From Ophioderma brevispina (Eukaryota; Echinodermata; Ophiuroidea; Amphilepidida; Ophiodermatidae), in NCBI GenBank assembly GCA_023653785.1, contig JAMKCH010051521.1:1-64000 (forward strand): a stretch of 64,000 nucleotides of DNA, read 5' to 3'. How positions within the stretch are numbered: the first letter of the stretch is position 1; the number at the start of each line of letters is the position of its first letter. The position numbers and the translations under genes are program-made. Under the pieces are notes generated by a model. It did not search any database. It was given only the letters and a program-made list of their open reading frames with translations, and was not told the origin of the DNA. Positions 11,615 through 23,045 of the stretch are shown here, one piece after another.

Positions 11615-11785
11615 TGTGATTGGTGCTGCGAATGACACAACATTAAAGTACCACCAACACCTCACATACCACTACTCGCATCAATGCCCACACCTACTTA
11701 GCAAACACATGCCTCCTATACGCTAGTCTCACATTACAAATGAGCTAGCAATTCTCTTTTTATGCACATGCCATAGAGAATTTGA
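11615..11785 (-). repeat. split direct repeat A2
   Basis: Second copy of repeat A, ending GCACATGCCATAGAGAATTTG and running directly into repeat B1. It lies about 5.2 kb from A1 in the same orientation. Confidence 0.8.
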
Positions 11786-11965
11786 AATTCTCATCTCAGA
11801 CCCGACAAACCCAGACAAAATCACACAACAACAATATGAAATATTGTTTAAATGGTTTTACTCTAGCCATGGTAGCAGTCACCCACGCCTGTACAAACCC
11901 ACTTGATAAAACCGCGAGCACAAGTTCGAAATGGGGGGCAAATGAGCAAAGTGTGGAAGTAAACC
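11785..11965 (-). repeat. split direct repeat B1
   Basis: Shares with 11183-11365 the blocks CACACAA..ACAATATGAAATAT, GGTTTTACTCTAGC and ATGGTAGCAGTCACCCACGC. The best-conserved part is 11785-11915; similarity weakens beyond that. Confidence 0.8.
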
Positions 11966-12023
11966 AAAACACAAAAAAAAAAAGATTAAACTTTAGTTTT
12001 AAATATAAATTATAGAACTTAAA

Positions 12024-13356
12024 GCTTCATGGCTCTGGATACAGAGAGCTGTTTGCTATAGAATCTTTAATGTAATGTCTTTGAAGTGAAGATTTCCAAC
12101 CCTCCTTGACGAGTAATGCATCTGCATGGACGAACTAGCAGAAGCAGCTTCAGATGCGCCTCCTGCTCTCAAATATGTGTACGAGGAAGGAAACCATCTT
12201 CAAACATATGGCGAAAGACCTTTCAAATAAACATCGCTGGCGGTAGTGTATGAGATCGATTTTACTGTGGAGTTTGAACCTGCGTACACGCCTAAACCGC
12301 AAAAGAATAGGATGAGACGGAGACTTGGCTATACCAAGCAGGTCCAAAATAAACGCCTCGGTAATGGCCACTGACACGTGGGATTACCCGTCCTGGCAAG
12401 ATGAAAACAGAATTGCCCGGAATTAACACGACGTTTTTCCGTTCGGCAAGTACACTGTCATATGGTCGTTGAAAAAAAGAAATATCAGCCAGCTTCGAAC
12501 CGCAGGAAATGATCTAATCACATCTTAGATACCAGCGTATGAAACTCAACAAATGCCAAAGTGATATGTCGGCCAATGTCGCGTTGCTGACCACTGTATC
12601 AGATGCTAAACTTAGCAAGAGTCTCTGACGAAATAGGATCCTTTGGAAATTTAGGTTAGCGAGAATGCGACGAGCGCCCTCTATAACTGACTGTGGTTTC
12701 CTTTGCACTTCTCCATTGTTGTCTGTCTGTGGAGAGGTTCCTATTTCCCTACTTCTTCCTCGTTTTTTTTTTCCTCTGTTCTTTGCTTGCTTTCTTTTAA
12801 ACCCAAATTTTTAAACCCGGGGGCCCCCCCTCCCTTTTTTCCTTTCCTCTCTTTCTTTACTGTTTCTTCCCTTTTTTTTTTTTCTCGCACTCTGTCTCTT
12901 TTTCCTCTGTATCGGTTTTTCTTTCCTCCTCTTCCTTGACAAAAATGTCATCCGTAGGAGAAGAAATACCAGCCAAATTGTGGGCCCATCTGATGCTGTA
13001 AACAGCAGTATCAATAGGAGCAATGGAGACAGCAAAACTTGACAAAAGTGAATATATAACGAGAAAAATCGGCCGCTGACGGGAAAAAACTGCAAAGAGT
13101 GCCTGAAGAGCAACATAATTTCCAACGCTTCACACCTCCTGAAATTTGTCCGTTGTAGTGCACAGGCCTTAGAAGTAGACCAGTACTTTGCAAAGACGGA
13201 ACTAAACTGCGCAGGTAATTCGTCATTGTCTATGTTGGTATCTGAAGCAAAATCTCTCCAAAAATCCCATCGCTGAACACTCTGAAAATATAAAACGGCT
13301 CGCCGATCGTAAGAAAACGATCCAAAAAATAAACCCCATTTAAGAACATTTACCAC
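12024..13356 (-). pseudogene. tyrosine recombinase remnant of the DIRS-like element
   Basis: The N-terminal part includes SIAPIDTAVYSIRWAHNLAG (about 12985), close to the core-binding region of DIRS/Ngaro recombinases. The catalytic part includes SNATLADISLWHLLSF (about 12570), SFFNDHMTVYLP (about 12460) and VAITEAFILDLLG (about 12360). LRAGGASEAA (about 12172-12155) holds an active-site Arg in the usual HxLRxGGA-like setting. HYIKDSIA (about 12075-12055) carries the nucleophile Tyr, followed by LSVSRAMKL and a stop near 12024. A polypyrimidine-rich block at 12740-12930 interrupts the reading. Frameshifts make it a pseudogene. Confidence 0.8.
12740..12935. repeat. polypyrimidine tract inside the recombinase
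   Basis: T/C-rich on plus (CCTTTCCTCTCTTTC, T-runs, CCCTCCC), read as Lys/Arg/Glu-rich on minus. It sits between conserved recombinase blocks with no counterpart in the family, so it is an insertion or expansion. The 181-residue frame 12811-13356 owes its C-terminal half to this tract. Confidence 0.6.
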
Positions 13357-14199
13357 TGCATGAATTTACATCATGAACATATGCAAATGAAACTCCAAAC
13401 ATTCTGTATCGCACAAAAGTGCTTAACAACTTATTGCCATATACGGTTGCCATAGGCCACACGGCAAAGTGGCCAATCCGAAAAAACGATGCAACAAAAA
13501 TTAACACTTTATGATACTTAACAGAATTTCATGGAGAAAACCGTACGCTCCAAAAATTAAAAATTTTGCACCACTGAATCACTGTTATGAATTAAGCTAA
13601 AATCCAGAAAACGTGAATTGACACGATTTAACGCGTTCAATGAAAAACTTGAGCATAAAGGACAACCGTAACAAAACGAAAAATATGACATTGGATGAAA
13701 TGCGCAGGACACATGCCTAGGGCAAAAATACAAAAATACACGTGCCGCCACCATGGCGAAATAACTCGTGTACCGCTCATGGGCGTCACTATATGATAAC
13801 TAAATAAGCGTAACAACCTCTCTGCTGAGGCCTATACCTCTACAAAATCTAAGACTCATGGAACCCAACTTATTTGCGCTCAGGGCCATTCATAAGACTC
13901 TCATGGAACACCATAGTTACAACCAAAGGTGGACAAATCCCGTCGCGGGTATTGCGAAATCACAGTTAGGCATCCCTAAAATCATATCTCATGGCAATCA
14001 GCTTAAAGTGGCAAAGCCACCTGAAAAAGACGTTTGCCTGGCTTATAGGCGAGACACTGACCTCGACCCAGTAAGCACAAATCCTGGAATATTGGGCCAA
14101 AAAGATATATAGTCAATCAGAAATTTTTTCAGCGAACCGAGTTTTGGAGACAGAACTGGCACCAAAATGAAGCGGAGGCCAATCTGGACTATCACGTTC

Positions 14200-14940
14200 C
14201 AAATGCTTTACATTTCTAATTCCCCACCTGAATCAACAGACTTCAATACCATCGCGACCGCGGGGGCATACCAGTTGTTCTCAAGGGCCCAATTCTGAGT
14301 AAAACAAGGGCAGCTTCACAGCCGGGATTCCAAGATTCTGGAATTACAAACGCGGTGTGTAATGCGCATTGTAATAACAAGGCAATCTACTCGATCGAAG
14401 TGGACAAATCGTTGTCCAAAAAAAGCAAAATAATGTGATTAAGAGAACAATCATCCGGTAATAAAGAATCTTGCTCAATGATCTGCAAGCTGGTTTAGCT
14501 CACGAGCGAAGCCATTCTGGCTAGTATAGTTACGTTAAAATACAAAAAACAGCAATTGTACAATCAAGATAAAATTGCTGCAGATCTGAATTTGTACTAC
14601 CAAACCGATAGAACAGACATGATTCTGGACTATCAGTGATACCATTTCCGTTTTGTGCCCGAGAATTTTGGGCCATAAGGCAACGCAAACGTACAAAAAA
14701 AGCTCTGAGCTCTCGACTAGTTGAACTTTCCTTACGCTCCGAATCAGACCATAAACAGCGCATACTGAATCATTGATATGAACTGAAAAAAACCACAGTA
14801 AAACGAATCGCTATAGCATCTGAAATAATTAAATTGTGAAGTCGCAGCGAAAAACCGTTTGATAGGTGGACATTCAAAACTGGCAAATTTTTTGTTACAA
14901 AAATGCAACTCTGAAAATTGAACCGCCGAAAGCAAAACTT
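14200..14940 (-). pseudogene. RNase H domain and following conserved block of the DIRS-like element
   Basis: SERKESSTSRELRAF (near 14680-14740) matches the SSTxREL core of DIRS-type RNase H and is followed by an ITDSPE segment where a catalytic Asp is expected. Upstream is a CYSDSFYCGFF block (near 14800), fitting the domain start. Further on, CNSRFWNPGCEAA and ENNWYAPAVAMVLKSV (about 14360-14250) match the conserved NSRFxxPG...NNWxxPP block seen after RNase H in these elements. Frames shift between blocks. Confidence 0.78.
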
Positions 14941-15289
14941 ACTTGACCAAGAGTGCGTTGATTCAATGTCTGAACAGGTGAATTGTAAATAATCGGGGTT
15001 TTTTTTTTTAAACGACTATGGCAGGCGCAGCAGAAATAATAAAACTGCGACTCGAGCGATTGTCACGCCACGGGGGGGAAATGATACAAACGCCTGTATA
15101 AGATTGAGAAAGTCGCATACAACTTCAGTAGTAAACTCATTTTCAGGAAGACTTAAATGAATGGAACCAGAATTATATTGATAAGATTTTTGTTATTTTG
15201 TATATTGTTTTGGTGTGAAATCACTTTTAGATACCGAAACTTTCAAAACCAGAAAGCGCAAGGTCTTTTTGCACTATAAGACTAGCTGC

Positions 15290-15985
15290 AAAAAGCTAAA
15301 TTTGTCAACATGACATGAAATACATCGTCTATATTACATAAAGACGAATGACCCATAGAGCGGCCATCTCGTGACTAAAGGTCTCAGCATATTGTTGAAC
15401 AATGGCTAGCGGTATTCAAGCCAAATGGCAGCACATTAAAAGAAAAATGCGAACGCGGATCTCCCAAACTCCAAAACTGAAACCCAAACAAATTTCTTGA
15501 ATGAGGAACACAAAAATGTCAATATGGTGTGATACCCAGACGCGAGATCGAAGGTGAAAAAATAAAAATCTTGAAAACAGATCAGCCAGAACAGGACGCC
15601 CTCATACTTAAATTTAGACACATAAGTTACTGATTTAAGTGTCTCAGATCCAAAACAAGCCTTAGTTTCTTACCCTCCGACACGGTAAGGGATTTACCAC
15701 AAAGGATAAGGAGGAGAAGCATGTTCAGATATGATTGCTTACCTTGGCGCAACAATTTTGTTATAGCTTCAACAACAAAAAAAACAGGGTGATCCAAACT
15801 TGACCTATTGTTTTTAGAAAAGCTTTGGGGGAGAGTTTTGGACCGGGATTACGTAACCAGGTTTAAGAAGGTCCCTCACAAACAAAGGGGGGTCAAAATT
15901 TATCAAACCAATATTGTTTACAGCTGGCAAACGACCCACAACACCTTCAAACTCAAGAATTCAGCAGAGATGATTGCAATTTCAT
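15290..15985 (-). pseudogene. DIRS-type reverse transcriptase remnant
   Basis: Conserved segments appear in order across shifting frames: LLKPGYVIPV near 15860; NNRSSLDHPVFFVVEAI near 15790; LRLVLDLRHLNQ near 15650; KFKYEG then FTFDLASGYH near 15520-15610; GRSAFAFFFNVLPFGLNTAS near 15400-15450; and an IDD catalytic motif at about 15324-15332. The DLRHLN / FDLxSGYH / LPFGLxTA set is characteristic of DIRS-superfamily RT rather than LINE or Gypsy RT. At least four frameshifts are needed to join these blocks. Confidence 0.82.
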
Positions 15986-15999
15986 AATCATTATCGATT

Positions 16000-16700
16000 A
16001 TATACTTATCTCAAACTAATGATTGATGAGATCCTCCTCCCACTCTTTGTGGACACTGGTACTGGAAGGCAACCTGACCGCATGCCCAAATGTTTGGTGA
16101 ATCGGGTTGGTGTAGCCTCCCGGTTGTTGAAGAGACCTTGGCAGAAATTCCGGGGGGGGGGGGGTGGGGAGATGGTCCCTGCGCTGAACTTCCCGACTGC
16201 AGAGATTGATGCGTTGCGAAAATTGGAACGGCCCCTTGAATTTCTGCGGCGAAATCGGTCCTTCTGCCGTCTTTGATAAGCTGACGAACTGCTTTGACAA
16301 ACGCTATCGTGTCTTCACTGTCGCTAGGCAGGTCGTCACTAATATAAGCTTGCACAGTGTCCCAGCCATGAGTATCGGCGGATTTTTATGATTTTCTTGA
16401 CGCTTTATTCAATGAGGAAATACCTTTTGGAGCACAGCCTGGCTTTGAAGGTTCCGGAAGCGATGCTTGAAACGGGCCCTCCTCAATGTTCCTTGACTTC
16501 CTAGTTGTGAGTATACTGGTGCTTCCAACCAGCTTCTTAACGTGGCATGGCTAATCTAGCTGCGTTTTTTTACAGCGGAATGAAAGCTGAGCAGAAGATC
16601 CTCACCCAGTGCTCGCATTGAATAATTTTCAAGTTTATGATCCAAAATAGTAGAAAAAATGGTTTCGATCAATGCCGATGGAACAGCAAACGTTCGCAAT
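16000..16700 (-). pseudogene. gag-like region of the DIRS-like element
   Basis: The longest frame here (16355-16011, 114 residues) is hydrophilic, with an acidic N-terminus and a Pro/Ser-rich stretch, followed in the next frame by the reverse transcriptase. Its gag role is inferred only from position between A1 and RT. A G-run near 16150 probably causes a length error or frameshift. There is no recognisable zinc knuckle. Confidence 0.4.
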
Positions 16701-16814
16701 TTACTTGCGCTCGCCCGCCTGAATTGAATCCATTTGGGAATGGTGTTTTCCCTCCCCAGGGAAATATAATGAATAAAGATCCAGAGGTAAAAGAGGGTAA
16801 ACACAACACGATAC

Positions 16815-17008
16815 GAATGGTGTGTGAAGTGGTGCTGCAGAAGGACACAACTTAACGTACACCAACACCTCACCATACCACTCTCGCATCAATGCCCACC
16901 CTACTTAGCATAACAACCATGGCCTCACTATACGATAGGTCTCACACTTACAATGATGATAGCATATTATCTGTTTTATGCACATGCCAAAGAGAATTTG
17001 TAATTCAA
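16815..17008 (-). repeat. split direct repeat A1
   Basis: Matches 11615-11785: shared blocks are GGTGCTGC, GACACAAC, CACCAACACCTCAC, CTCGCATCAATGCCCAC, TATACGATAGGTCTCACA-like and TTATGCACATGCCA followed by AGAGAATTTG. Homology fades abruptly on both sides, which fixes the approximate limits. Confidence 0.8.
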
Positions 17009-17009
17009 C

Positions 17010-18024
17010 TATCTTTGAACAAACATAATGGTTCCTTTCCCTGTGATATATTTACTATACCAAATTCAAGTTCGTATAATTTCATAATGACTATTTTACC
17101 AGGCACCTAACGTGACATGAAATGTAATGTTACTTAAGTCAACCGGATCACTGATACTCACTGGACTTCATCTGAAATGGAGGCCTACTCTGAGCGGATG
17201 CAATGGTGCTATAAATCTTCAGTTTAGAAACGCCACAGATATATCCTGGAAACATCTTAATGTGAGTATGCAGTCAGAAAATGGTTTCCTCTGCTGTAAA
17301 GTTTAGAATTGAGATTCAGATTAATAATTTCACATTAAAAGGGGATGACCTGATGTAAGTCTATACAATGGTCATCTTGATTAGAATGACCTTCCCTTCC
17401 GAAAACCCAATCTGTAGAAGTTTTTCGCGACGATATTCAATCTCTTTTAAAGTGAGAGCTAAAAAATACGTGATTTGTAATCCCCAAGATACTTTGTGAA
17501 AATTAATATTGGTCTACCAAAATGGGGAATATTTTCTTCATAACATCCAAAACAACATCCTTTAGCCGTAAGATTGAACTAGGGTATAAATGAAAAAAAT
17601 AGACATTTTTTTTTTTTTTTACAAAATTTTTGCCATTCTTTTAGTAAATAGGCGCGGGGTCCATGGGGATGAGGCTATTAGCGGATTGGACCATGGACTT
17701 TAAAAATTGAAAATAGTGTAAAAATGATGTGCAAAAACCTGCGGATGTCCCTCTTGTTCGGTTTCAAGACGGCATGCGTGCTGGCTTTGGGTCTTTTGTT
17801 TGAGCCACCTGGAACAGGCACTGGATAGCTGTTGAATGCGCACATTGCAATCCATACAAATTAAACTGCCATCATGTGCACATTCCATTGCCGCCGACTG
17901 ACTGCACCAGGTGTTTCAAATAAAGAACTCTGAACTGATAGGCAGGCAGTCTCGAACTGACCAAGTGCAAAATCTGACAAGTTTCCCAGATCACGTGTGA
18001 CCCAATTTGAACCACGCAGGTTAA
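17010..18024. other. no recognised feature
   Basis: AT-rich DNA past the DIRS-like element. The overlapping minus-strand frames at 17700-18073 show no domain. Confidence 0.4.
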
Positions 18025-18368
18025 CACTTAAAGGTGCAACGAGAGATTTTGAAGCACCCAAATATTGTGTCATAATAGTAATTTCATAATAGTTTAGACA
18101 CCGAATACATTTCTTACCTTGTGTTTGGCTACAGAAATACCTTAAAAGAGAGAAAAAAAGGTGATTTGATTTGCTTATATTTCAATGTAAAATAGGCTGA
18201 ATTTCGTATTTGGTCCTATACAAAATTAGAAATTTCACAATTTTTGTACCAGCTTAATCCTTTCAGATGGGGATATTTTTGATGGAAAGCTTTATATCAG
18301 GGGAAAAATCAGTACTTTTGATTGTTTTTAGGGACAATATGTGAAATCTCTCGTTGCACCTTCAAGTG
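18025..18368. mobile_element. MITE family A, copy 1
   Basis: Terminal inverted repeats of about 25 bp: left CACTTAAAGGTGCAACGAGA then GATTT; right, read on the other strand, CACTTGAAGGTGCAACGAGA then GATTT. The element is 344 bp, AT-rich and non-coding. Internal sequence (GGTGATTTG.TTTGCTTATATTTCA, AATCCTTTC.GATGGGGATATTTTT) is shared with copies at 27143-27672 and 52344-52690. Confidence 0.88.
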
Positions 18369-19958
18369 CAAGGGGCGTCCATGTGGACCCAGGATTTCAT
18401 TTTTCGAACGCCATTTTGTAATGCTCAATTGTTTTTGCCCAAAATTTTATGTAAATGCCTAAATATCAGTTGTGCATAAAAGTCAACTCAGCCATGGCAT
18501 TTTTAATGCTAATTAACCTAAATAAGCATTATGGTGGTGCTATTCAAACTTGTTTTGCCCCTTAAATGGTACTAGAGTAACTTTTTTAAATTTTTATTTC
18601 AGCAATGGAAATGTATTGATGTTCTCCAATTATGAGCCAAATTTCATGGGAAAAGTCCTTTGGGAAAGTTGTTTTTTACTTTTTGGCAGGAGAATTTGTT
18701 GCGCGTCATTTTGAATTGGTACAACCGATTGTCATATTTTTCCTATTATGTGGTCATGTTGATGTACCCTATCAATGACCAGAGTTTTGGTAAAAAATTC
18801 CAATGTCAAAGTGGTTTTCGGGGGGGGGGGGGTCGACTTATGCACCAACGGGAATGCAGAAGACCTCATGCACTTAAGTATTAATTAACAATGATTAAAT
18901 CAAGATTGAGTCAAAATGATCTGTGTCAACAGAAGTAGATGGTCATTCACTAAAATTACTCAGAAAGCTCATGGAGTGAGTCGCGCCACTGACAAACAAA
19001 TTCCATGTATCCCAAAATAACGACTTGACTTTAATTTGACTTTAGTTCCCATGGTAATACAGGCAAAACACTCTTTTTATAGTAATTTACACAAAATTGC
19101 CATAACTCCATGCTTAGAACAGCATAAATTAAATAATGAGACTGTACTTATGATTTTATGTCAAAAGTAGAAGCAGGTTATGGTGAGATTTCTCACAATA
19201 CAAGGTGAAATTTCTGTTTACAAAACTCTCATAGCAGTTGGAAAGCAGTTGTGTTCTCCACCAGGGGGCATGGCTTAACATAGTAATATTTGGGAAAATA
19301 TAGAATCACCAACACCAAAACACTAAATGCATTAAAACCAGAGTTTATTTGCCAGTGGTATGGGAGTGAGTCATATGGAATGTTTTGGGAAAATAGACCA
19401 AAGTTTGATCTAAAGGTCGTTTTAAAGGATTTGTTGAAAATGCTTTTAATATTTCTTTAGCAGAAATGAATGGATATTTACTACTATAGTGAGGGACAGA
19501 AAAAGGCGACCAATTGCGTGTCTGACAAAATTTGACGGTGCAGAACAAATGTCGGCCATAAAGAATAATCTGTAAACATTTAAAGCTTATTTCCGTGAAT
19601 TATTGTGTCCATGCATCAAAAACCCGACTCAAATAGGACATGTTTTGACATTTTAAATCATATTTTGTTCGAACTTGCCCCGCCCATACTACACATTCAA
19701 ACCAATCACAGTCCGCGCCGTGCTGATTGATAAACCTTGACGTATGCGCAATTGGTCGGCTAATTCTTTCCTTGACTATAGTTCATTATAATGCCCTCAT
19801 ATTGTAATAGCAAAAGTTAACTGTCAGGTCAAGGGTCATTCAGAGATCAAATTGTCAGGTAGACTGATTTGCAGAGCAATAGTACTAGCCTACCATGCCT
19901 GCAATAATCCTCATTGAAAAAGACTGTAAATGGCCATTTTCTCTCCCTCTATACTCCA
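18369..19958. other. no recognised feature
   Basis: AT-rich DNA with a G12 run near 18821-18832. The frames at 18660-18884 and 19345-19548 lack any domain. Confidence 0.4.
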
Positions 19959-20294
19959 TTAAAGGGGCTGTTCCATCGGCGTGCGGACCCCGATTTACCC
20001 AGAAATAGTATACGATTTGATATGTACGATGGGCGAAGGGCCGTATTTTCTATTGTCGTCGAAAGAAAAAAAAACATTTTGCGCCCTCACATCCATTTTA
20101 TCCAAGAATAAACAAAATATATGCCATTTTAATGATTAACATCGATATTTGCACAGGATTGAATCGGGCTTGCAATATGTTTACATCACAAACAGCAAGT
20201 TGTTTCCCACGGGTACTGGATTGGACGTAGCGCAAGTGCCGGTCTCTCATATCAAGTAGGAACACAATAGACATAAATCCAACAAGCACCTTTA
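19959..20294. mobile_element. MITE family B, copy 1
   Basis: The left end is TTAAAGGGGCTGTTCCATCGG; the right end is ACAAGCACCTTTAT. It matches the element at 31366-31701 at both ends and inside (GGCCGTATTTTCTATTGTCGT, GATTAACATCGATATT.GCACAG, CTCTCATATCAAGTAG.AACAC, AATAGACA). It is non-coding, about 336 bp, the same length as copy 2. The frames at 19914-20289 are carried by it. Confidence 0.8.
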
Positions 20295-21482
20295 TCTAAG
20301 CTTGCTTTTGTTGTTCAATCATGCATTTCCGACAAAGACCGGTATTTTACATTAGAAGAACGTTTGACTCCTATGTGCCACCCCGTTTAGTGTAGCACAG
20401 CGCACCATGATGGCGATCCAGTGAATCAGCATTGCTTAATATCTCCAGGTAGCCTAACTTGGAGAGCGAGAGAGAGCGGGGTTTGGACATGGCAGGGACT
20501 TCTTGTTTTGCCACCACTGAGAATCAGGGCCGTGTTAATAGGGGTCTTCCAGTGTTCGGTGCATTTGGTTTTCTGATCTGTGGCTCTCATTATCCCAGTA
20601 AGATCAGAATTTTTAAAAATTGTAGAGAACTAAAAAAACTCTGCTAACTCAGGTTGGGACTTCAAGGATGCGAGTTCACGTGATGCAGTACAGGATAGTC
20701 ATCCCTTCAATAGGTCTGTGAGAGGGTCTTAATAAGAGAGATTCCAGAGAGAAAAATTCAAAAGGGTTCCCGGCAGAATGGGTGGATTGGACCAAACCAG
20801 AACGTGTGAGCAATCAGAGGGAGAGGATATCGGGTTGTATGATGTTATGTTCATCATTTCAGTGGACTTGCCTAGAATATTCATTGTGTGTGTGACATGC
20901 TTTTTGTAACGCATGAGGAGATTATCATCACACACTTGCTATTCCATATTTGGAAATGCATGTAGGGAGTGACGTCTATAGACCTGAATGGATCTATTGA
21001 ATCTGAAAGGTGACAATAGACTAACAAATACAATGCAATTGCAGGGATCGCCTGGAGATTTACAAAGAAATAGAACATCAATATTCCACTCTACAGACAA
21101 ACTCAATTAGTAAAATTAAATTGCAAATGTGGTACGTGATAGAACATGCTTGATGGTCATGTGCTGTATACACTTTTGGACAGTTTACGAATATTAGGGA
21201 GCCTCTTATTTGCCCATATTTCAAGAAAAGTAATCCATCAACAGACTAACGATTAGTTCACCAAACTGAAACTCAAATGTGGCATAGTGATACAAAATGA
21301 TGATGTTATACTTGGGAAGGTTAAGAATATATAATGAGCTCATTTGCATATTGATTACACCACAGGGGGGGGCCATCTAATCAGGGCACTGCGTATCGTC
21401 TTTACCAACAGCATTTTCATTTTGGGATGAAGTCTTTGAAATTGTACTTGTCTTGGTAGCAAAATGTAGCCCTTCACCCTTC
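20295..21482. other. no recognised feature
   Basis: No repeat unit or coding signature. The frames at 20459-21081 are isolated and domain-free. Confidence 0.4.
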
Positions 21483-21536
21483 ACGGAATAAAGCATGTTT
21501 ATTCTGTTAAGGTTTCCGAATTCATAAATGTGTCAG
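21483..21536. repeat. family C fragment (copy 3)
   Basis: The block ACGGAATAAAGCATGTTTATTCTGTTAAGG...CCGAATTC matches, on the reverse strand, the centre of the foldback element at 4652-4767 (GAATTCGG.AAC.TTAAC.GAATAAAC). It includes a small palindrome, GAATAAA-GCA-TGTTTATTC. Confidence 0.5.
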
Positions 21537-22004
21537 AACAGAGAAAAGTGTGTCAGATGGATCAGGTTACGGAAAACCCCCTTTTTCTTCCTCTTAACAA
21601 ACAAAGTGAGTAGTGTTTTAACCACAAATTGTTTGCTTTTCAGATCTGTTTTCAGGCATCTTGAAGCAACCACTACCAGTCAGATATAATTTCTATGCAT
21701 CGTTCTGTCTCAGATTGTCTTTATATTTATTAAGATAAGTAAGTATCAACACTATGCATCCAACTCTTATATTATTACCATTGCATAATTGACTGTTATA
21801 TTACAACAGGTGGAGGGAATTGTGTCATACATAATTGCGTTCATAGGATTGAGGGGCGCCATTTTTCAATTACAAACCTACTTTCAACAGTTGTCATGTC
21901 ATTTTTTTTAAAAATTGAAATGGTTCTAAGTTTCCTACTGACAGTTCTTAAATGGGAGAAGCTTTCAATTGATCTTTAAGACACAAATCAGCAGTGATGT
22001 GATG

Positions 22005-22075
22005 GGGGGGGGGGGCTATCTTGAGTAGATGGCAGGCGTATTATGACTATCTTGAGTAGATAGCCATAGGTTGAC
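22005..22075. repeat. two hairpin minisatellite units flanking the LINE (left side)
   Basis: CTATCTTGAGTAGATGGC and CTATCTTGAGTAGATAGC occur in tandem about 32 bp apart, just before the LINE. They are the same unit as the long array at 26645-27110 on the other side. A G12 run (about 22003-22014) precedes them. Confidence 0.85.
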
Positions 22076-22089
22076 AATGTAGTATTGTG

Positions 22090-23045
22090 AATGTTAAACC
22101 CACCTGCCTGGGGACTACACTTCTTGAATATGCTCGTAATTATTGTAAATCGTCGGTGGCGGGATTAGTGTACTATTAAGACACCTTTGAAAATGTTAGT
22201 TCAAAAACAAAAGTGACAGTACTTATGATACTTTTGAATTTGCTCATGACCAACAAAGCCACTCCCCATAAATTTTGTTATTGACTAAGGCACAGCCAGA
22301 CCATCTTCTTGAACAATCATCTTACAAATTCTATGTTCTTAGGGAGTTGAACAGTTGTCATGAAATTCTCTGTTTCGGGTGGTAAAAAATTTTGCTCTTG
22401 GGGATTTTAATGTTCACTGGTATGAACCATCAAATGTGACGTTGTTCGTTTGTACAATGCAAAACTGATTCAGCTGTTTACCAACATGTTCATGGTCCCA
22501 CTCATAAAAGAGATGGCCACAAATTGATTTGTATTTAACTCACTTCTGATCATCATGAATTTTTGAAAGTTGCCAAAGAGGACAAAGTAATGTCCGATCA
22601 TCGAGTCATATGTCTTAACATTGATGGTGTGCCAAGACCAAAGCCGATGCGTATTACCTCAAATGCAGTGCGGAACTATCCAATATTGGCATAGAATTTT
22701 TGTAAATCGCTGACTGATTTCATATCAAGCTGTCCATCAGCGAATATGATTGCAATAACATGTTCGGAATGGTAAGCTCTGGAATGCAAAATTGATAGAC
22801 TCATCGGCCCTTCACAAACTCCGACTCGACTTGTTAAAATCGTATGCCGTGGTACACGAGACTATTCATCTCGCTCGTCAACATCGGCACAAAGCAGAAC
22901 GAATGGATGAAAATCTCATCTGATTTGATGATCGGAATTTTACCTGACTGCTAAAAACCATGTGAATGATCTAACAATCAAGGCAAGGGATCATACTTCA
23001 AAGAGAAATTATCAACTTGTAATACCAGTGATGTTTATCGAATAT
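22090..23045 (+). pseudogene. L2/CR1-like LINE, 5' half: APE-type endonuclease remnant
   Basis: Across several frames the endonuclease of an L2/CR1-group LINE can be followed. A GGGISVL block lies near 22160. LLLGDFNVHW, the GDFNxH motif, is at about 22391-22420. HVHGPTHKRG then HKLIC lies near 22480-22530. SDHRVICLNI, the SDH catalytic motif, lies near 22595-22625. These are followed by a linker with ETIHLARQHRHKAERM (about 22860-22905) and YFKEKLSTCN (about 23000). Frameshifts and stops show it is dead. The reading breaks off near 23045, where an unrelated 1.6-kb stretch begins. Confidence 0.78.

Larger units (their letters stand above)
11183..17008 (-). mobile_element. DIRS-superfamily (Ngaro/PAT-like) tyrosine-recombinase retrotransposon, decayed
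   Basis: Read on the minus strand, the element runs: repeat A1 (17008-16815), a gag-like region, reverse transcriptase (about 15980-15300), RNase H (about 14940-14500) with a following conserved block, tyrosine recombinase (about 13340-12024), then B1 (about 11915-11785), A2 (about 11785-11615) and B2 (about 11305-11183). Each domain shows motifs specific to this superfamily but is broken by frameshifts. The A1-internal-B1-A2-B2 order is the split-direct-repeat layout of PAT/Ngaro elements rather than the inverted ends of DIRS1. About 310 bp lie between A2 and B2, more than expected if they were contiguous. No methyltransferase domain was recognised. The copy is non-functional. Confidence 0.82.

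Noticed and set aside
12811..13356. 181-codon minus-strand frame as an independent gene
   Set aside because: Its first half is the tyrosine recombinase of the DIRS-like element; its second half is the purine-rich complement of a pyrimidine tract.
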